Assembly: GCA_016840945.1 (NCBI GenBank)
Contig: JAEORJ010000315.1
Coordinates: 1 to 26,788, forward strand
Length of the DNA: 26,788 nucleotides
Reading direction: 5' to 3'
From: Candidatus Gerdarchaeota archaeon
GTDB lineage: Archaea; Asgardarchaeota; Heimdallarchaeia; JABLTI01
This document shows positions 1-7,302 of the stretch, one piece after another (position 1 is the first letter of the stretch; each line of letters begins with the position of its first letter). The notes below the pieces were generated by a model. The model was given only the letters and a program-made list of their open reading frames with translations, ran no database searches and was not told where the DNA came from. The translations under genes were made by a program, and so were the position numbers.

Positions 1-145
1 AATCATATTTAGTATTTTTTAATAATTATTAGGATATACTATATTCAATCATTATAATAGGTTATATAGCAATAATATTAGGTTAGTTGAAAATTAGACG
101 CCATTATTCCTTTATTTTTGGAATGTTGTTTTTTCTTTTATTTTT

Positions 146-517
146 TTATGATTTATCATGGCATACTTCTATAGCCCATTCAATTAATGGTTGAAGTGCT
201 TTTGAAAGACTTTGACCGCGATTAGAAAGGTGATATTCAACTTTAGGTGGCAATTCAGGATAAACTTCTCTGATTAGTAATTTCTCTTCTACTAATTCAG
301 ATAATCTGGATGATAGAGTTGCATCGCTAATTTTTCTACTCTTCCAACCTTTTTGTAAGGCTTCTTTTATTTCATTGTAACGCATGCTTTTTCCATCTCG
401 CAAAAGATGAACAAGTTGTATTGCCCATTTATTACTTATCAAATGCAAAATTCTTTGTGCTGGTTGAAAACATGGATACCCATACCTTAATTCTGGACAG
501 TTTTGATCTTGTTCCAT
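146..517 (-). CDS. HxlR-family winged-helix transcriptional regulator
   Basis: A 123-residue DNA-binding protein spanning the whole HxlR domain. The winged helix covers about residues 20-110. It shows the family pattern: a segment near I-S-N-K-W-A, the recognition helix region with S-S-R-L-S-E-L, the wing with P-P-K-V-E-Y-H-L, and the closing P-L-I-E-W. Cysteines at positions 7 and 16 precede the domain. HxlR proteins usually carry at least one N-terminal cysteine, and several family members sense thiol or aldehyde stress with it, so redox or electrophile sensing is a reasonable inference but not shown. The start is an ATG at 517. The gene diverges from a small Cys-containing ORF at 631, and the AT-rich region between them holds a TATA-like stretch and palindromes, so it probably controls itself and that neighbour. 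Family assignment is firm; the ligand is unknown. Confidence 0.9.
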   Translation of the reverse strand: MEQDQNCPELRYGYPCFQPAQRILHLISNKWAIQLVHLLRDGKSMRYNEIKEALQKGWKSRKISDATLSSRLSELVEEKLLIREVYPELPPKVEYHLSNRGQSLSKALQPLIEWAIEVCHDKS

Positions 518-560
518 TATACTTCACTTAGTTGTAGTATCTTCATCACATTATAGCGAG

Positions 561-613
561 AATTTAAATATAAATACTTTGATATCTAAAGTAATTAACT
601 TTAATAATTAAAG
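561..613. promoter_or_regulatory. Divergent promoter with overlapping palindromes, candidate HxlR operator
   Basis: A TATA-like stretch (tttaaatataaat) lies at about 563-575. It is followed by AAAGT-AATTA-ACTTT at 588-602, which overlaps the perfect palindrome CTTTAATAATTAAAG at 599-613. The palindrome ends just before the GAGGT ribosome-binding site of the small ORF at 631. Repeated ACTTT/AAAGT half-sites next to a HxlR gene suggest an operator. That use is inferred, and AT-rich sequence makes short palindromes common. Confidence 0.45.
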
Positions 614-630
614 CAATTGAGGTCTACTCT

Positions 631-789
631 ATGAAGAAAGATTGTAATTGTCATGGAACAAAGCAAAAATGTGGCGAATTTAAAGGGAATGAATCAAAAG
701 AAGAGAAATTAAAACATCTTTATGATTGTCGAGAGAATTTTCAAAATAGGTTAATAGAAATTGATAAAGCAATAAAAGAGCTTGAATAG
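631..789 (+). CDS. Small Cys-containing helical protein (52 aa), hypothetical
   Basis: A 52-residue ORF starting at ATG 631 and ending at TAG 787-789, preceded by GAGGT at 619-623 with normal spacing. The N-terminus is polar and metal-ligand rich: Cys5, Cys7, His8, Cys14. A further cysteine lies at 33 in the charged helical second half (K/E/L pattern, probably a short coiled coil). I do not recognise a family. The C-x-C-H cluster could bind a metal or react with thiols, which would suit a gene divergent from a Cys-containing HxlR regulator. The next gene (833-1849) is on the opposite strand and converges on it. The good ribosome-binding site and shared divergent promoter argue that it is real; its small size keeps confidence moderate. 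Confidence 0.55.
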   Translation: MKKDCNCHGTKQKCGEFKGNESKEEKLKHLYDCRENFQNRLIEIDKAIKELE

Positions 790-832
790 TAACCCCTAGT
801 TTGAAATCTAAATGATTTTTTCTTTCCTTCTT

Positions 833-1849
833 TTATCTTCTTCCTTTGCATTTCGGACAAACTTCTTGTCCTTTAGGTATCACTTCATTACAGAAAGGAC
901 AACGTTCTATGAAATAATAATCCTCAGGATGATCTTTTTTAACTAATTTTTTGATATCAGGTGCTTCTTCTTTTGCAGCTGATTCAGGAATTATTTCCTT
1001 TTCAGGTGTTAATTTTATAATTATTTGTATAGCCATAGTACACCAAGCGATGATATTTACTAAAAGAATAGGTCCAAAAATAGTAATTAAGGTGATAAAC
1101 AATTTATAGTACCACGATAATCCAACACGTGTATTAGTTGACTTTAACTCAATATTCAATTCTATGGTATTCTGTGTGTTACCAATTTGCCATAAATTCA
1201 TTTCAAATTTTAATAGAAGGCCAGTTTTTTCAGAATAAACTGCTTGATAATCACCGTTAAATCTCATTCCATTAATATTGAATGTCTCGAGATAATCATC
1301 TATTAATACGTGGTAAAAGATGCATACCTCTCTAAGCGCGCCTTTAAAGAAATACCTATTATGATTGATATAAGTACTATTATATGGATTTTCAATATCC
1401 TCAATCCCATTTTCAAAATTATACGTTCCATTGTAAAACATTAAACTACTTGTGCTCCAGTTATTTGAGATAAGAAATAATTTTGGTAAAATTTGATAAA
1501 TATAAGGAACTGTAGTTAGTGTTTCAGTTGTTCCCATGGGAAAATTTCTAACTGTTTCATCAGGCCGCATAGTTGAGGAATAATAACCATCATTAGAGTC
1601 AGTATAAATATAATTTATCACTTCGCTGTACACACTATTCATTTCTATTTTACATGTACCATTAAAATCTTGCCAATCACCAAAAACTGGCAAACTAACA
1701 TTGTAATCAACATCCCAAATGAAATAATCCCCTTCTATATAATGATAAAATTCACCTTCAGCTAATGTGGTCGCTGTTGGTACGATAAAAATTGGTATTA
1801 TAAATACTATAATTACTGCTGTTAATAAACCCAGTTTCTTATTATTCAT
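833..1849 (-). CDS. Membrane-anchored surface protein with cytosolic zinc ribbon, hypothetical
   Basis: A 338-residue protein. An N-terminal hydrophobic segment (about residues 6-28) looks like a signal peptide or signal anchor. Residues 31-245 are a polar, Tyr/Asn-rich, beta-like ectodomain with several N-x-S/T sequons (positions 50, 63, 130, 140 and 157), as expected for an N-glycosylated archaeal surface protein. A transmembrane helix at about 248-278 leads to a charged tail. The tail ends in a four-cysteine zinc ribbon (Cys317-x2-Cys320 ... Cys331-x2-Cys334). The start is ATG 1849 with GGGAG upstream. It lies on the same strand as the small GTPase gene (1922-2779), 72 bases downstream of it. 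I do not recognise the ectodomain. The layout suggests an outside sensor or structural part coupled through the membrane to a cytosolic zinc-binding tail. Confidence 0.8.
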   Translation of the reverse strand: MNNKKLGLLTAVIIVFIIPIFIVPTATTLAEGEFYHYIEGDYFIWDVDYNVSLPVFGDWQDFNGTCKIEMNSVYSEVINYIYTDSNDGYYSSTMRPDETVRNFPMGTTETLTTVPYIYQILPKLFLISNNWSTSSLMFYNGTYNFENGIEDIENPYNSTYINHNRYFFKGALREVCIFYHVLIDDYLETFNINGMRFNGDYQAVYSEKTGLLLKFEMNLWQIGNTQNTIELNIELKSTNTRVGLSWYYKLFITLITIFGPILLVNIIAWCTMAIQIIIKLTPEKEIIPESAAKEEAPDIKKLVKKDHPEDYYFIERCPFCNEVIPKGQEVCPKCKGRR

Positions 1850-1868
1850 GCTTCTCCCACAAACTACG

Positions 1869-1898
1869 TAACTATTATTTTTAATTATAAAATAGTTA
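1869..1898. repeat. 8-bp inverted repeat (TAACTATT / AATAGTTA)
   Basis: Perfect 8-base arms at 1869-1876 and 1891-1898 with a 14-base AT spacer, between the GTPase gene and the membrane-protein gene on the minus strand. No T-run follows on the minus strand, so it may be an operator for the membrane-protein gene or a weak hairpin between the two genes. Confidence 0.3.
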
Positions 1899-1921
1899 GC
1901 TGATTTATTAATTTTTATCAG

Positions 1922-2779
1922 CTATTCAATTTGTTCTGGTCCAGGTCCTAAGCTTAATTCATCTAATGTTTGCTTTTGTTCATTTAAGTATTTTAATAAA
2001 ATAATTTTTAGATAATCAATGTCTTGATGGAGTTCTTTGACTTCTGATTTTAGATGATTTATCTCCATTTCCAATCTATTGATTTTCTTATCAATTGGTG
2101 TTAAATCTTTAGAGCTAGTTATTTCTTCTGTTGTTTTCTCTGTTTTCGTTTCAATTATCTGATCTTTCGTAGATGCTTTTTCCACTTTTTTCAACTCATC
2201 TTGCAATTGTTTTTGTAATTTAGCTATTTTAGGCGAATCTTTGCTTGCTTCTGTCAATAATCTTTCAGTTACCATTTGAAAAAGCATCTCAATGTTTTCT
2301 CCAGTTAATGCACTTGTGTAAATATGTAATATATCATGACCCATATCTTTTGATAAGTCCTTGAGGAATTTCTTTAATAATTCATCATCTGTCTGTTTTT
2401 GTGCTTTCAGATCATATTTGTTACCAACAACAACGAAAGTATCTAATGTACCATCATTATTTTTCATTGCTTCCCTTACCCAGATTGGGAGATTCTTCAA
2501 TGTTTCATTATCTGTTATATCATATACTAGAATTGCTGCTTGAGCTCCTGCGTAAAATGATGAACGAACTTTGTCAAATTTTGGTTGTCCCGCGAGATCA
2601 AATATTTGATATTGTACTTGTAAGAAATCTGATAACACAATTCGTTTTGTTGCAAAATCTGCTCCAATAGTGTAAATATATTCTTTTATAGTAGTTTCTC
2701 CTAGATATCTTCTTCTAATACTGGTTTTTCCAACAGCTGGATCACCAATAATAACTATCTTCCAAACTAATTTTGCCAA
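1922..2779 (-). CDS. Ras/Rab-like small GTPase with C-terminal coiled coil
   Basis: A 285-residue protein. Residues 1-180 form a complete small-GTPase domain. G1/P-loop is GDPAVGKTS at 12-20; the switch I threonine is Thr37 in Y-T-I-G-A-D-F. G3 is D-L-A-G-Q at 61-65 with the catalytic glutamine kept, G4 is N-K-Y-D at 120-123, and G5 is T-S-A-L around 155-158. The IGADF and VYDIT segments resemble Rab/Ras more than the bacterial-type MglA family. About 100 residues follow, with a heptad-like charged pattern that predicts a coiled coil (about 185-275). There is no C-terminal cysteine for prenylation, so membrane attachment would need a partner. The start is a TTG at 2779 with AAGGATG upstream and a TATA-like stretch near 2795-2805. 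The coiled-coil gene at 2810-3601 lies just upstream, 30 bases away, and is a candidate partner. Confidence 0.93.
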   Translation of the reverse strand: MAKLVWKIVIIGDPAVGKTSIRRRYLGETTIKEYIYTIGADFATKRIVLSDFLQVQYQIFDLAGQPKFDKVRSSFYAGAQAAILVYDITDNETLKNLPIWVREAMKNNDGTLDTFVVVGNKYDLKAQKQTDDELLKKFLKDLSKDMGHDILHIYTSALTGENIEMLFQMVTERLLTEASKDSPKIAKLQKQLQDELKKVEKASTKDQIIETKTEKTTEEITSSKDLTPIDKKINRLEMEINHLKSEVKELHQDIDYLKIILLKYLNEQKQTLDELSLGPGPEQIE

Positions 2780-2809
2780 ACTTATGCATCCTTTATATTA
2801 TATATTGAT

Positions 2810-3601
2810 TTAAATTTGTAGGAAACCTTTAATCTCCTTTATTTTTTCATCCTTTCTTTTAATTTCCTCTTCTAATGTTTTTATTGTTTCATTTTGAAAA
2901 CTCACTTTTTCATTTAGTTTTTTTAGTTGTTCCCCAACTTGTCTTAATAATTCTGTTCGTTCTTCAAGTTGTTGTTTTAAATGGTTAATCGCTTCTATTT
3001 GAGTAAGATTTTCTGGAACAAGTACATCCCCTACTTGCATATTAGATTCTTCAATTACTGGTTGTTCTACCTGTATAGAACCTGATTGATTTATTAATTG
3101 ATCAACCTTTTTTTCTAATTCCCTAATATATTCATCTTTTCTATCTAATTCATCTTGTTTTTGCATAATTTTTTCTTGAAAGCTTTGACCTAACATTTGT
3201 TGTACTTCAATATTCTCTTTCTCTCTTTTACCAGTAAGTGACCGTAATCTTTGAAAATCTCTATCACGTATCGATAGTTCTTGTTCTAGGTTTGTTCGTT
3301 CTAAGTCAAAAGCTTTGAGCTTTTCATCTAATACTTCTAATCTATTAACTAATGCTTCAGTTGATGTAGGATCAAGCTCAATTTCATCTGATTTATCATG
3401 TGTAATAGCTTTATACCAAACATAGAGGACATCCTGAATTAATGGGTGAAGATATTCCCAGTTTTTAACTATGATTACCCAGAAATGCGCACCATCAACG
3501 TCGGGGTCTATACGTTCAGAAGGTGGTCTAACGCTTTCAGGATTTCTTCTTTGATAATTGCTTAAGGCATCCCATAAAGTTGTTTTTTCTGAAGTATTCA
3601 T
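2810..3601 (-). CDS. Coiled-coil protein upstream of the small GTPase, function unknown
   Basis: About 263 residues from the ATG at 3601. I prefer this start over the GTG at 3610 because a GGTG motif lies just before it. The first 80 residues look globular, with aromatic segments around H-F-W-V-I-I-V and L-Y-V-W-Y-K. The rest is long heptad-like helix in two parts (about 80-170 and 205-262), rich in Glu, Lys, Gln and Leu. The linker between them is Pro/Val-containing. I recognise no named family. It sits 30 bases upstream of a small GTPase that itself carries a coiled-coil tail, and the two are probably co-transcribed. An effector, tether or scaffold for that GTPase is a reasonable inference from context only. 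Confidence 0.8.
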   Translation of the reverse strand: MNTSEKTTLWDALSNYQRRNPESVRPPSERIDPDVDGAHFWVIIVKNWEYLHPLIQDVLYVWYKAITHDKSDEIELDPTSTEALVNRLEVLDEKLKAFDLERTNLEQELSIRDRDFQRLRSLTGKREKENIEVQQMLGQSFQEKIMQKQDELDRKDEYIRELEKKVDQLINQSGSIQVEQPVIEESNMQVGDVLVPENLTQIEAINHLKQQLEERTELLRQVGEQLKKLNEKVSFQNETIKTLEEEIKRKDEKIKEIKGFLQI

Positions 3602-3705
3602 GAAAAGCACCGTTTTTATTACTCTGTAATTTAGTTATAGCAGAGTCTCTCTTTAAATATTACCGAATGGATAAAATAAAACCACTAAAAATCCTAATTA
3701 CCTTA

Positions 3706-4476
3706 CTAAAATGGCAAATTAAATATTTTTATTGCATTAGCGGTTGTTTTTTCTGCTACTTCTTCTTCAGTTAATTTCTTTATTTGAGCAATTTCTTTAA
3801 CAGCATAAATTACATTAGCAGGTTCATTTCTTTTAATATCCGGGAAGGGAGATAAATACGGAGAATCTGTTTCAGTTATTAGATTACCTAAAGGAACATT
3901 TTCAGCAATCTTCCTATTTTTCTTTCTATTAGCAACTGAAGTTGGTATTGAAATGTAATAACCTCTATCTACACATTCTAAAGCAGATTCAACACTTCCA
4001 GAAAAGCTGTGCATTATTACATCTGTTTCTGCGATTTCTAAATCCTTAATTGCATCATCTTCAGCTTCTCTACTATGGATAACAATTGGTAAATTAAGCT
4101 CATTCGCTAATATAATGAACTTTTGAAATATTACGTGCTGTTGTTCTCTTAGTTTTTGATCCTTAACCCAGTAATAGTCTAATCCCACTTCCCCTATACC
4201 TACAATTTCCTTCAATTCAGCATATTTTTTTATTTCCTCAATCACTTGATCAATATTTAGTTCATGATAATTGGCTGGAGGGGCACCTAATGTTGCAAAT
4301 ACTATTTCAGGATATCTTCTATGAAGTCGTATAGTCTGAATATACTCATTGATATAGACCGGTGCATCTATTATAGCAATTACATTATTTTTTCTAGCAT
4401 GTTCTAGCATAGCATTTAATTTCAATCCTTTTTTAATTGTATGAGAAAGATGACAATGAGTATCAATAGCTTGCAT
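3706..4476 (-). CDS. tatD: TatD-family metal-dependent hydrolase
   Basis: A 256-residue protein matching the TatD DNase family in length and motifs. The TIM-barrel metal ligands are visible: His7-x-His9 (D-T-H-C-H), Glu96 in G-E-V-G-L-D, His134 in V-I-H-S-R-E, His156 in M-H-S-F-S-G, and Asp204 in T-E-T-D-S-P-Y-L. TatD enzymes are cytosolic nucleases of the amidohydrolase superfamily, with 3'-5' exonuclease activity in characterised members and proposed roles in DNA repair or quality control. The substrate here is not determined by sequence. It lies 18 bases after the GNAT gene on the same strand, so the two are likely co-transcribed. The motif set is intact, so an active enzyme is expected. 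Confidence 0.93.
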   Translation of the reverse strand: MQAIDTHCHLSHTIKKGLKLNAMLEHARKNNVIAIIDAPVYINEYIQTIRLHRRYPEIVFATLGAPPANYHELNIDQVIEEIKKYAELKEIVGIGEVGLDYYWVKDQKLREQQHVIFQKFIILANELNLPIVIHSREAEDDAIKDLEIAETDVIMHSFSGSVESALECVDRGYYISIPTSVANRKKNRKIAENVPLGNLITETDSPYLSPFPDIKRNEPANVIYAVKEIAQIKKLTEEEVAEKTTANAIKIFNLPF

Positions 4477-4494
4477 GGTAAATCACTATTTAAT

Positions 4495-5505
4495 TTATTC
4501 TAATCCAAGCTTTTTCTTATCTTCTAAAAGCATTACGTTCCCTTTCCATGTGATTCTAAAACCAAGTTTTTCATACAGATCAATTGCTGGTAAATTTGAT
4601 TCATCTACACCTAAAATTACTTCAGAAATATCTTTTTTCTGTAATTTCTTTAAATACTTAATTATTAATGTTTGAGCTAATTTCATCTTCCTAAATTCAG
4701 GAATAACCCCTATTTCTAGGATAATGCCACTTTTATTTGTTGTAGCTGTTAATAATCCTGCACATGGATTATTATTATCATAAGCTATGAATGATTCTAG
4801 TGAATACCCTAATTCCTCAAAGATTCTTTTTGTTCGATTTAGGAAAATCTTAGCATTTTCCTTATCCCCAAGCTTTTCTATACTATGTAATCTATCTTCT
4901 GATTTTGCGTAAGCTTTACTTATGGATAATATTAAATCGTTTGTTATTTCATGGCTTGTATTAATTGTAATTGTGTCATTAATCACTATGTTATCAAAAT
5001 CCATTTTCTGAATTAAACAACTCATTTCATATCTATTTGATTTTGAAATAAATCCACATTTTTCATAAAATGAGTTATAAACCTTTATCTCTCTATTATC
5101 TTTTGACCAACATTCTGACCAAACACTATCAAATCCTTTTCTGAAAGCGTTTTTAACTCCTTCTAAAACAAGTGCTCTACCAATATTTCTTCCTTGAAAT
5201 CTTGGCAAAACAAGAGGAAAATGACTCAATACTTTAATAGAGTTTACAATCCAATATTCATCTAATCGAATTATACCAACTGGAATGTTATCTAGATACG
5301 CAATTAAGAATTGTTCACTTTCTTTCTTATGTGCCAAATCTTCTTTGATTGAATGCTCTACATCAACTTCAGTTATATTCAAATCTCTTAGATATCTTAG
5401 CATCCATCGAAAACTCTTCATTCCTTTAAGAAAAACTCTTGACCAATCTTCTATTGAATCATTTGCTAATGGAACGATTCTTAAATTTGGCACTAGATCA
5501 GACAA
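4495..5505 (-). CDS. Double-domain GNAT acetyltransferase
   Basis: A 336-residue protein with two GNAT (Gcn5-related N-acetyltransferase) domains in tandem, about 8-165 and 175-330. The first keeps a good acetyl-CoA pyrophosphate loop (Q-G-R-N-I-G-R-A-L at 104-112) followed by N-S-F-Y-E-K-C-G-F. The second has a weaker loop (F-R-K-M-K-L-A at 271-277) but a good C-terminal motif (N-L-P-A-I-D-L-Y-E-K-L-G-F at 304-316). Tandem GNATs often have one catalytic and one degenerate domain, and here the first looks the more canonical in the CoA loop. The start is a TTG at 5505 preceded by AAGGT with good spacing. It leads the tatD gene by 18 bases. The acceptor (small molecule or protein amine) cannot be told from sequence. 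Confidence 0.88.
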   Translation of the reverse strand: MSDLVPNLRIVPLANDSIEDWSRVFLKGMKSFRWMLRYLRDLNITEVDVEHSIKEDLAHKKESEQFLIAYLDNIPVGIIRLDEYWIVNSIKVLSHFPLVLPRFQGRNIGRALVLEGVKNAFRKGFDSVWSECWSKDNREIKVYNSFYEKCGFISKSNRYEMSCLIQKMDFDNIVINDTITINTSHEITNDLILSISKAYAKSEDRLHSIEKLGDKENAKIFLNRTKRIFEELGYSLESFIAYDNNNPCAGLLTATTNKSGIILEIGVIPEFRKMKLAQTLIIKYLKKLQKKDISEVILGVDESNLPAIDLYEKLGFRITWKGNVMLLEDKKKLGLE

Positions 5506-5604
5506 ATTCTAAACCTTATTTTTCTTTGATTCGAAATAATAGTGTTAATCATTATTGCTAAGCGGTTGCAATTTAAAAATGTTGGTAGGTAATCAACCAC
5601 TTAT

Positions 5605-5620
5605 CTTTTAAATAAAAATA
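5605..5620 (+). promoter_or_regulatory. TATA-like promoter upstream of the DegT-type aminotransferase
   Basis: The stretch tcttttaaataaaaata (near 5604-5620) is a plausible BRE/TATA element about 95 bases before the ATG at 5713, in a region with no other gene. Assigned by eye only. Confidence 0.3.
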
Positions 5621-5712
5621 TCTTGAATAGTGTAGGTAGGATAGTTTTATATTCAGAGTGACTTTAGATATTCAAAAAATCATAAAGAAAATAAATTTAT
5701 GAGGTTTAATCA

Positions 5713-6855
5713 ATGATAAAATTTGTTGACCCACAGATTGGCGAAGAAGAAAAAGCTCGCGTCGAAGCGGTTTTAGATTCTAAATATTTAGCTGAGGGTC
5801 CTGTTGCCAGGGATTTTGAACAAAAATTTGCTGAATATACAGGAGCAAAACACGTTGTTGTAACTGCTAATGGAACTACTGCATTACATTTAGCTTTATC
5901 AGCTCTTAACATTCAACCCGGGGATGAAGTAATTACTACACCATTCACTTTTGTTGCTTCAAGTAATAGCATATTATTCAATGGTGCGATACCTGTTTTT
6001 GCTGATATTGATCCAGAAACCTATAACCTTGATCCTGAAAGAATAAAGGAAAAGATTACTAAGAAAACTAAAGCTATTATGCCTGTTCATATTTTTGGCA
6101 ATCCTTGTGACATGAAACATATAAATGAAATTGCCCAAGAACATGATTTAAAAGTTATAGAAGATGCTTGCCAAGCACATGGGGCAAAAATCGATGGAAA
6201 GCATGTTGGTAACCAATCTGATATTGGTTGTTTTTCATTTTATGCTACCAAAAACCTTACCTTTGGTGAAGGCGGTGCAATAACTACACAAGATGATGAA
6301 TTAAAAGATGAAGTATTATGTATACGAAATCATGGCCGAACACCAAAAGGTGGTTATCATCATGTAAAGATTGGTTACAATTATAGGACTACAAATCTTT
6401 GTGCAGCTATTGGTTTAGCGCAACTTGAAAAATTCCCTAAGATGCAAGAAACTCGAACTCGAAATGCTAATATTTTAATAAAAGAGCTCGAAGATTTAGA
6501 AGGATTTGCTTTACAAAAAACATACAAGAATTCTCAACACGGTTGGCACATTGCTGCAGGTCGAACTGATAGAAAGGATTTACCAGTAATAAAAATAATT
6601 GAAGAATTAAAAGCTAATGATATTGGTTCAAGACAGATTTATAACATTCCTTCTTACAAGCAACCTGCTTATACTGAATTGAACAATTATTACCTTTGGG
6701 CTAAATTCATTAAATTCCCAGATTACAGTAAAGTGAAATGCCCTGTTTCAGAAAGGATTGGTGAAACTCATTTTGAGATTCCAATTAATCCTGGGGTAAC
6801 AGAAGAGAATATGTATTATATTGTAGATGTTTTAAAGAAAATCTTTTCAAAATAA
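5713..6855 (+). CDS. DegT/DnrJ/EryC1/StrS-family PLP aminotransferase
   Basis: A 380-residue pyridoxal-phosphate enzyme of the sugar aminotransferase family, of normal length. Visible family features are the P-x-G-x-x-E-x-x-R start, A-N-G-T-T-A-L-H-L at 52-60, P-F-T-F-V-A-S at 77-83, E-D-A-C-Q-A-H-G at 150-157 and the PLP lysine Lys180 in F-Y-A-T-K-N-L. G-E-G-G-A-I follows, and later I-G-Y-N-Y-R with the N-L-C-A-A-I-G segment. These enzymes transfer an amino group to a nucleotide keto-sugar, often for surface glycans or N-glycan sugars. The sugar cannot be told here and no sugar epimerase or glycosyltransferase gene lies nearby. The start is ATG 5713 with GAGGT at 5701-5705. It converges on iscU across a bidirectional hairpin. 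Confidence 0.93.
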   Translation: MIKFVDPQIGEEEKARVEAVLDSKYLAEGPVARDFEQKFAEYTGAKHVVVTANGTTALHLALSALNIQPGDEVITTPFTFVASSNSILFNGAIPVFADIDPETYNLDPERIKEKITKKTKAIMPVHIFGNPCDMKHINEIAQEHDLKVIEDACQAHGAKIDGKHVGNQSDIGCFSFYATKNLTFGEGGAITTQDDELKDEVLCIRNHGRTPKGGYHHVKIGYNYRTTNLCAAIGLAQLEKFPKMQETRTRNANILIKELEDLEGFALQKTYKNSQHGWHIAAGRTDRKDLPVIKIIEELKANDIGSRQIYNIPSYKQPAYTELNNYYLWAKFIKFPDYSKVKCPVSERIGETHFEIPINPGVTEENMYYIVDVLKKIFSK

Positions 6856-6890
6856 AAAAAGAAAGAGCTATTCTTTCTTACCCTTTTTTT
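6854..6890. terminator. Bidirectional hairpin terminator between DegT-type gene and iscU
   Basis: Arms AAGAAAGA (6859-6866) and TCTTTCTT (6872-6879) pair perfectly around a 5-base loop. A T-run follows on the plus strand and an A-run (a T-run for minus-strand transcripts) precedes the left arm. The right part lies inside the last codons of iscU, so the lysine-rich C-terminus of IscU is coded by the hairpin. Confidence 0.6.
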
Positions 6891-7248
6891 CTTGATAATT
6901 TTCAATTGCTTTATGCAAAGCGTCAACAGCCAAATTACTACAATGCATTTTATGAGGTGGTAATCCATCTAATTCATTAGCAATATCATTTCTGGTAAGT
7001 TTTAAAGCCTTTTCAATTTTCATTCCTTTTGCCATTACAGTTGTCATACTACTTGTAGCAATTGCTGAAGCACAACCAAAAGTTCTGAATTTAATATCTT
7101 CAATTACATCATCTTTCACTTTGATAGTAATCTCCATGGTATCCCCGCATTTAGGATTGCCTACTATACCTATGCCATCCGGATTTTCTATTTTACCAAC
7201 ATTTTGTGGTTTCGTAAAGTGTTCCATAACTTTTTTGCTGTATAGCAT
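6868..7248 (-). CDS. iscU: IscU/NifU-N iron-sulfur cluster scaffold protein
   Basis: A 126-residue scaffold that receives sulfur from cysteine desulfurase and builds [2Fe-2S]/[4Fe-4S] clusters. The three cluster cysteines are present: Cys34 in K-C-G-D, Cys59 in F-G-C-A-S, and Cys103 in H-K-M-H-C-S. Asp36 is conserved next to Cys34. The Hsc66-type L-P-P-V-K motif is changed to L-P-P-H-K at 96-100. The length is normal for IscU/SufU-type scaffolds, with a short lysine-rich tail. A strong ribosome-binding site (AAGGTAAGGA) precedes the ATG. It follows iscS by 54 bases on the same strand, which supports a two-gene cluster-assembly operon. Confidence 0.95.
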   Translation of the reverse strand: MLYSKKVMEHFTKPQNVGKIENPDGIGIVGNPKCGDTMEITIKVKDDVIEDIKFRTFGCASAIATSSMTTVMAKGMKIEKALKLTRNDIANELDGLPPHKMHCSNLAVDALHKAIENYQEKKGKKE

Positions 7249-7302
7249 TTCCTTACCTTCCTCTAATGCTAGGTTAGAATCTATATTTACATTTTTTTAT
7301 CG

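Noticed and set aside
1..145. A partial gene or terminator at the left edge.
   Set aside because: The stretch is AT-rich with no open frame of note, no clear hairpin and no ribosome-binding site.
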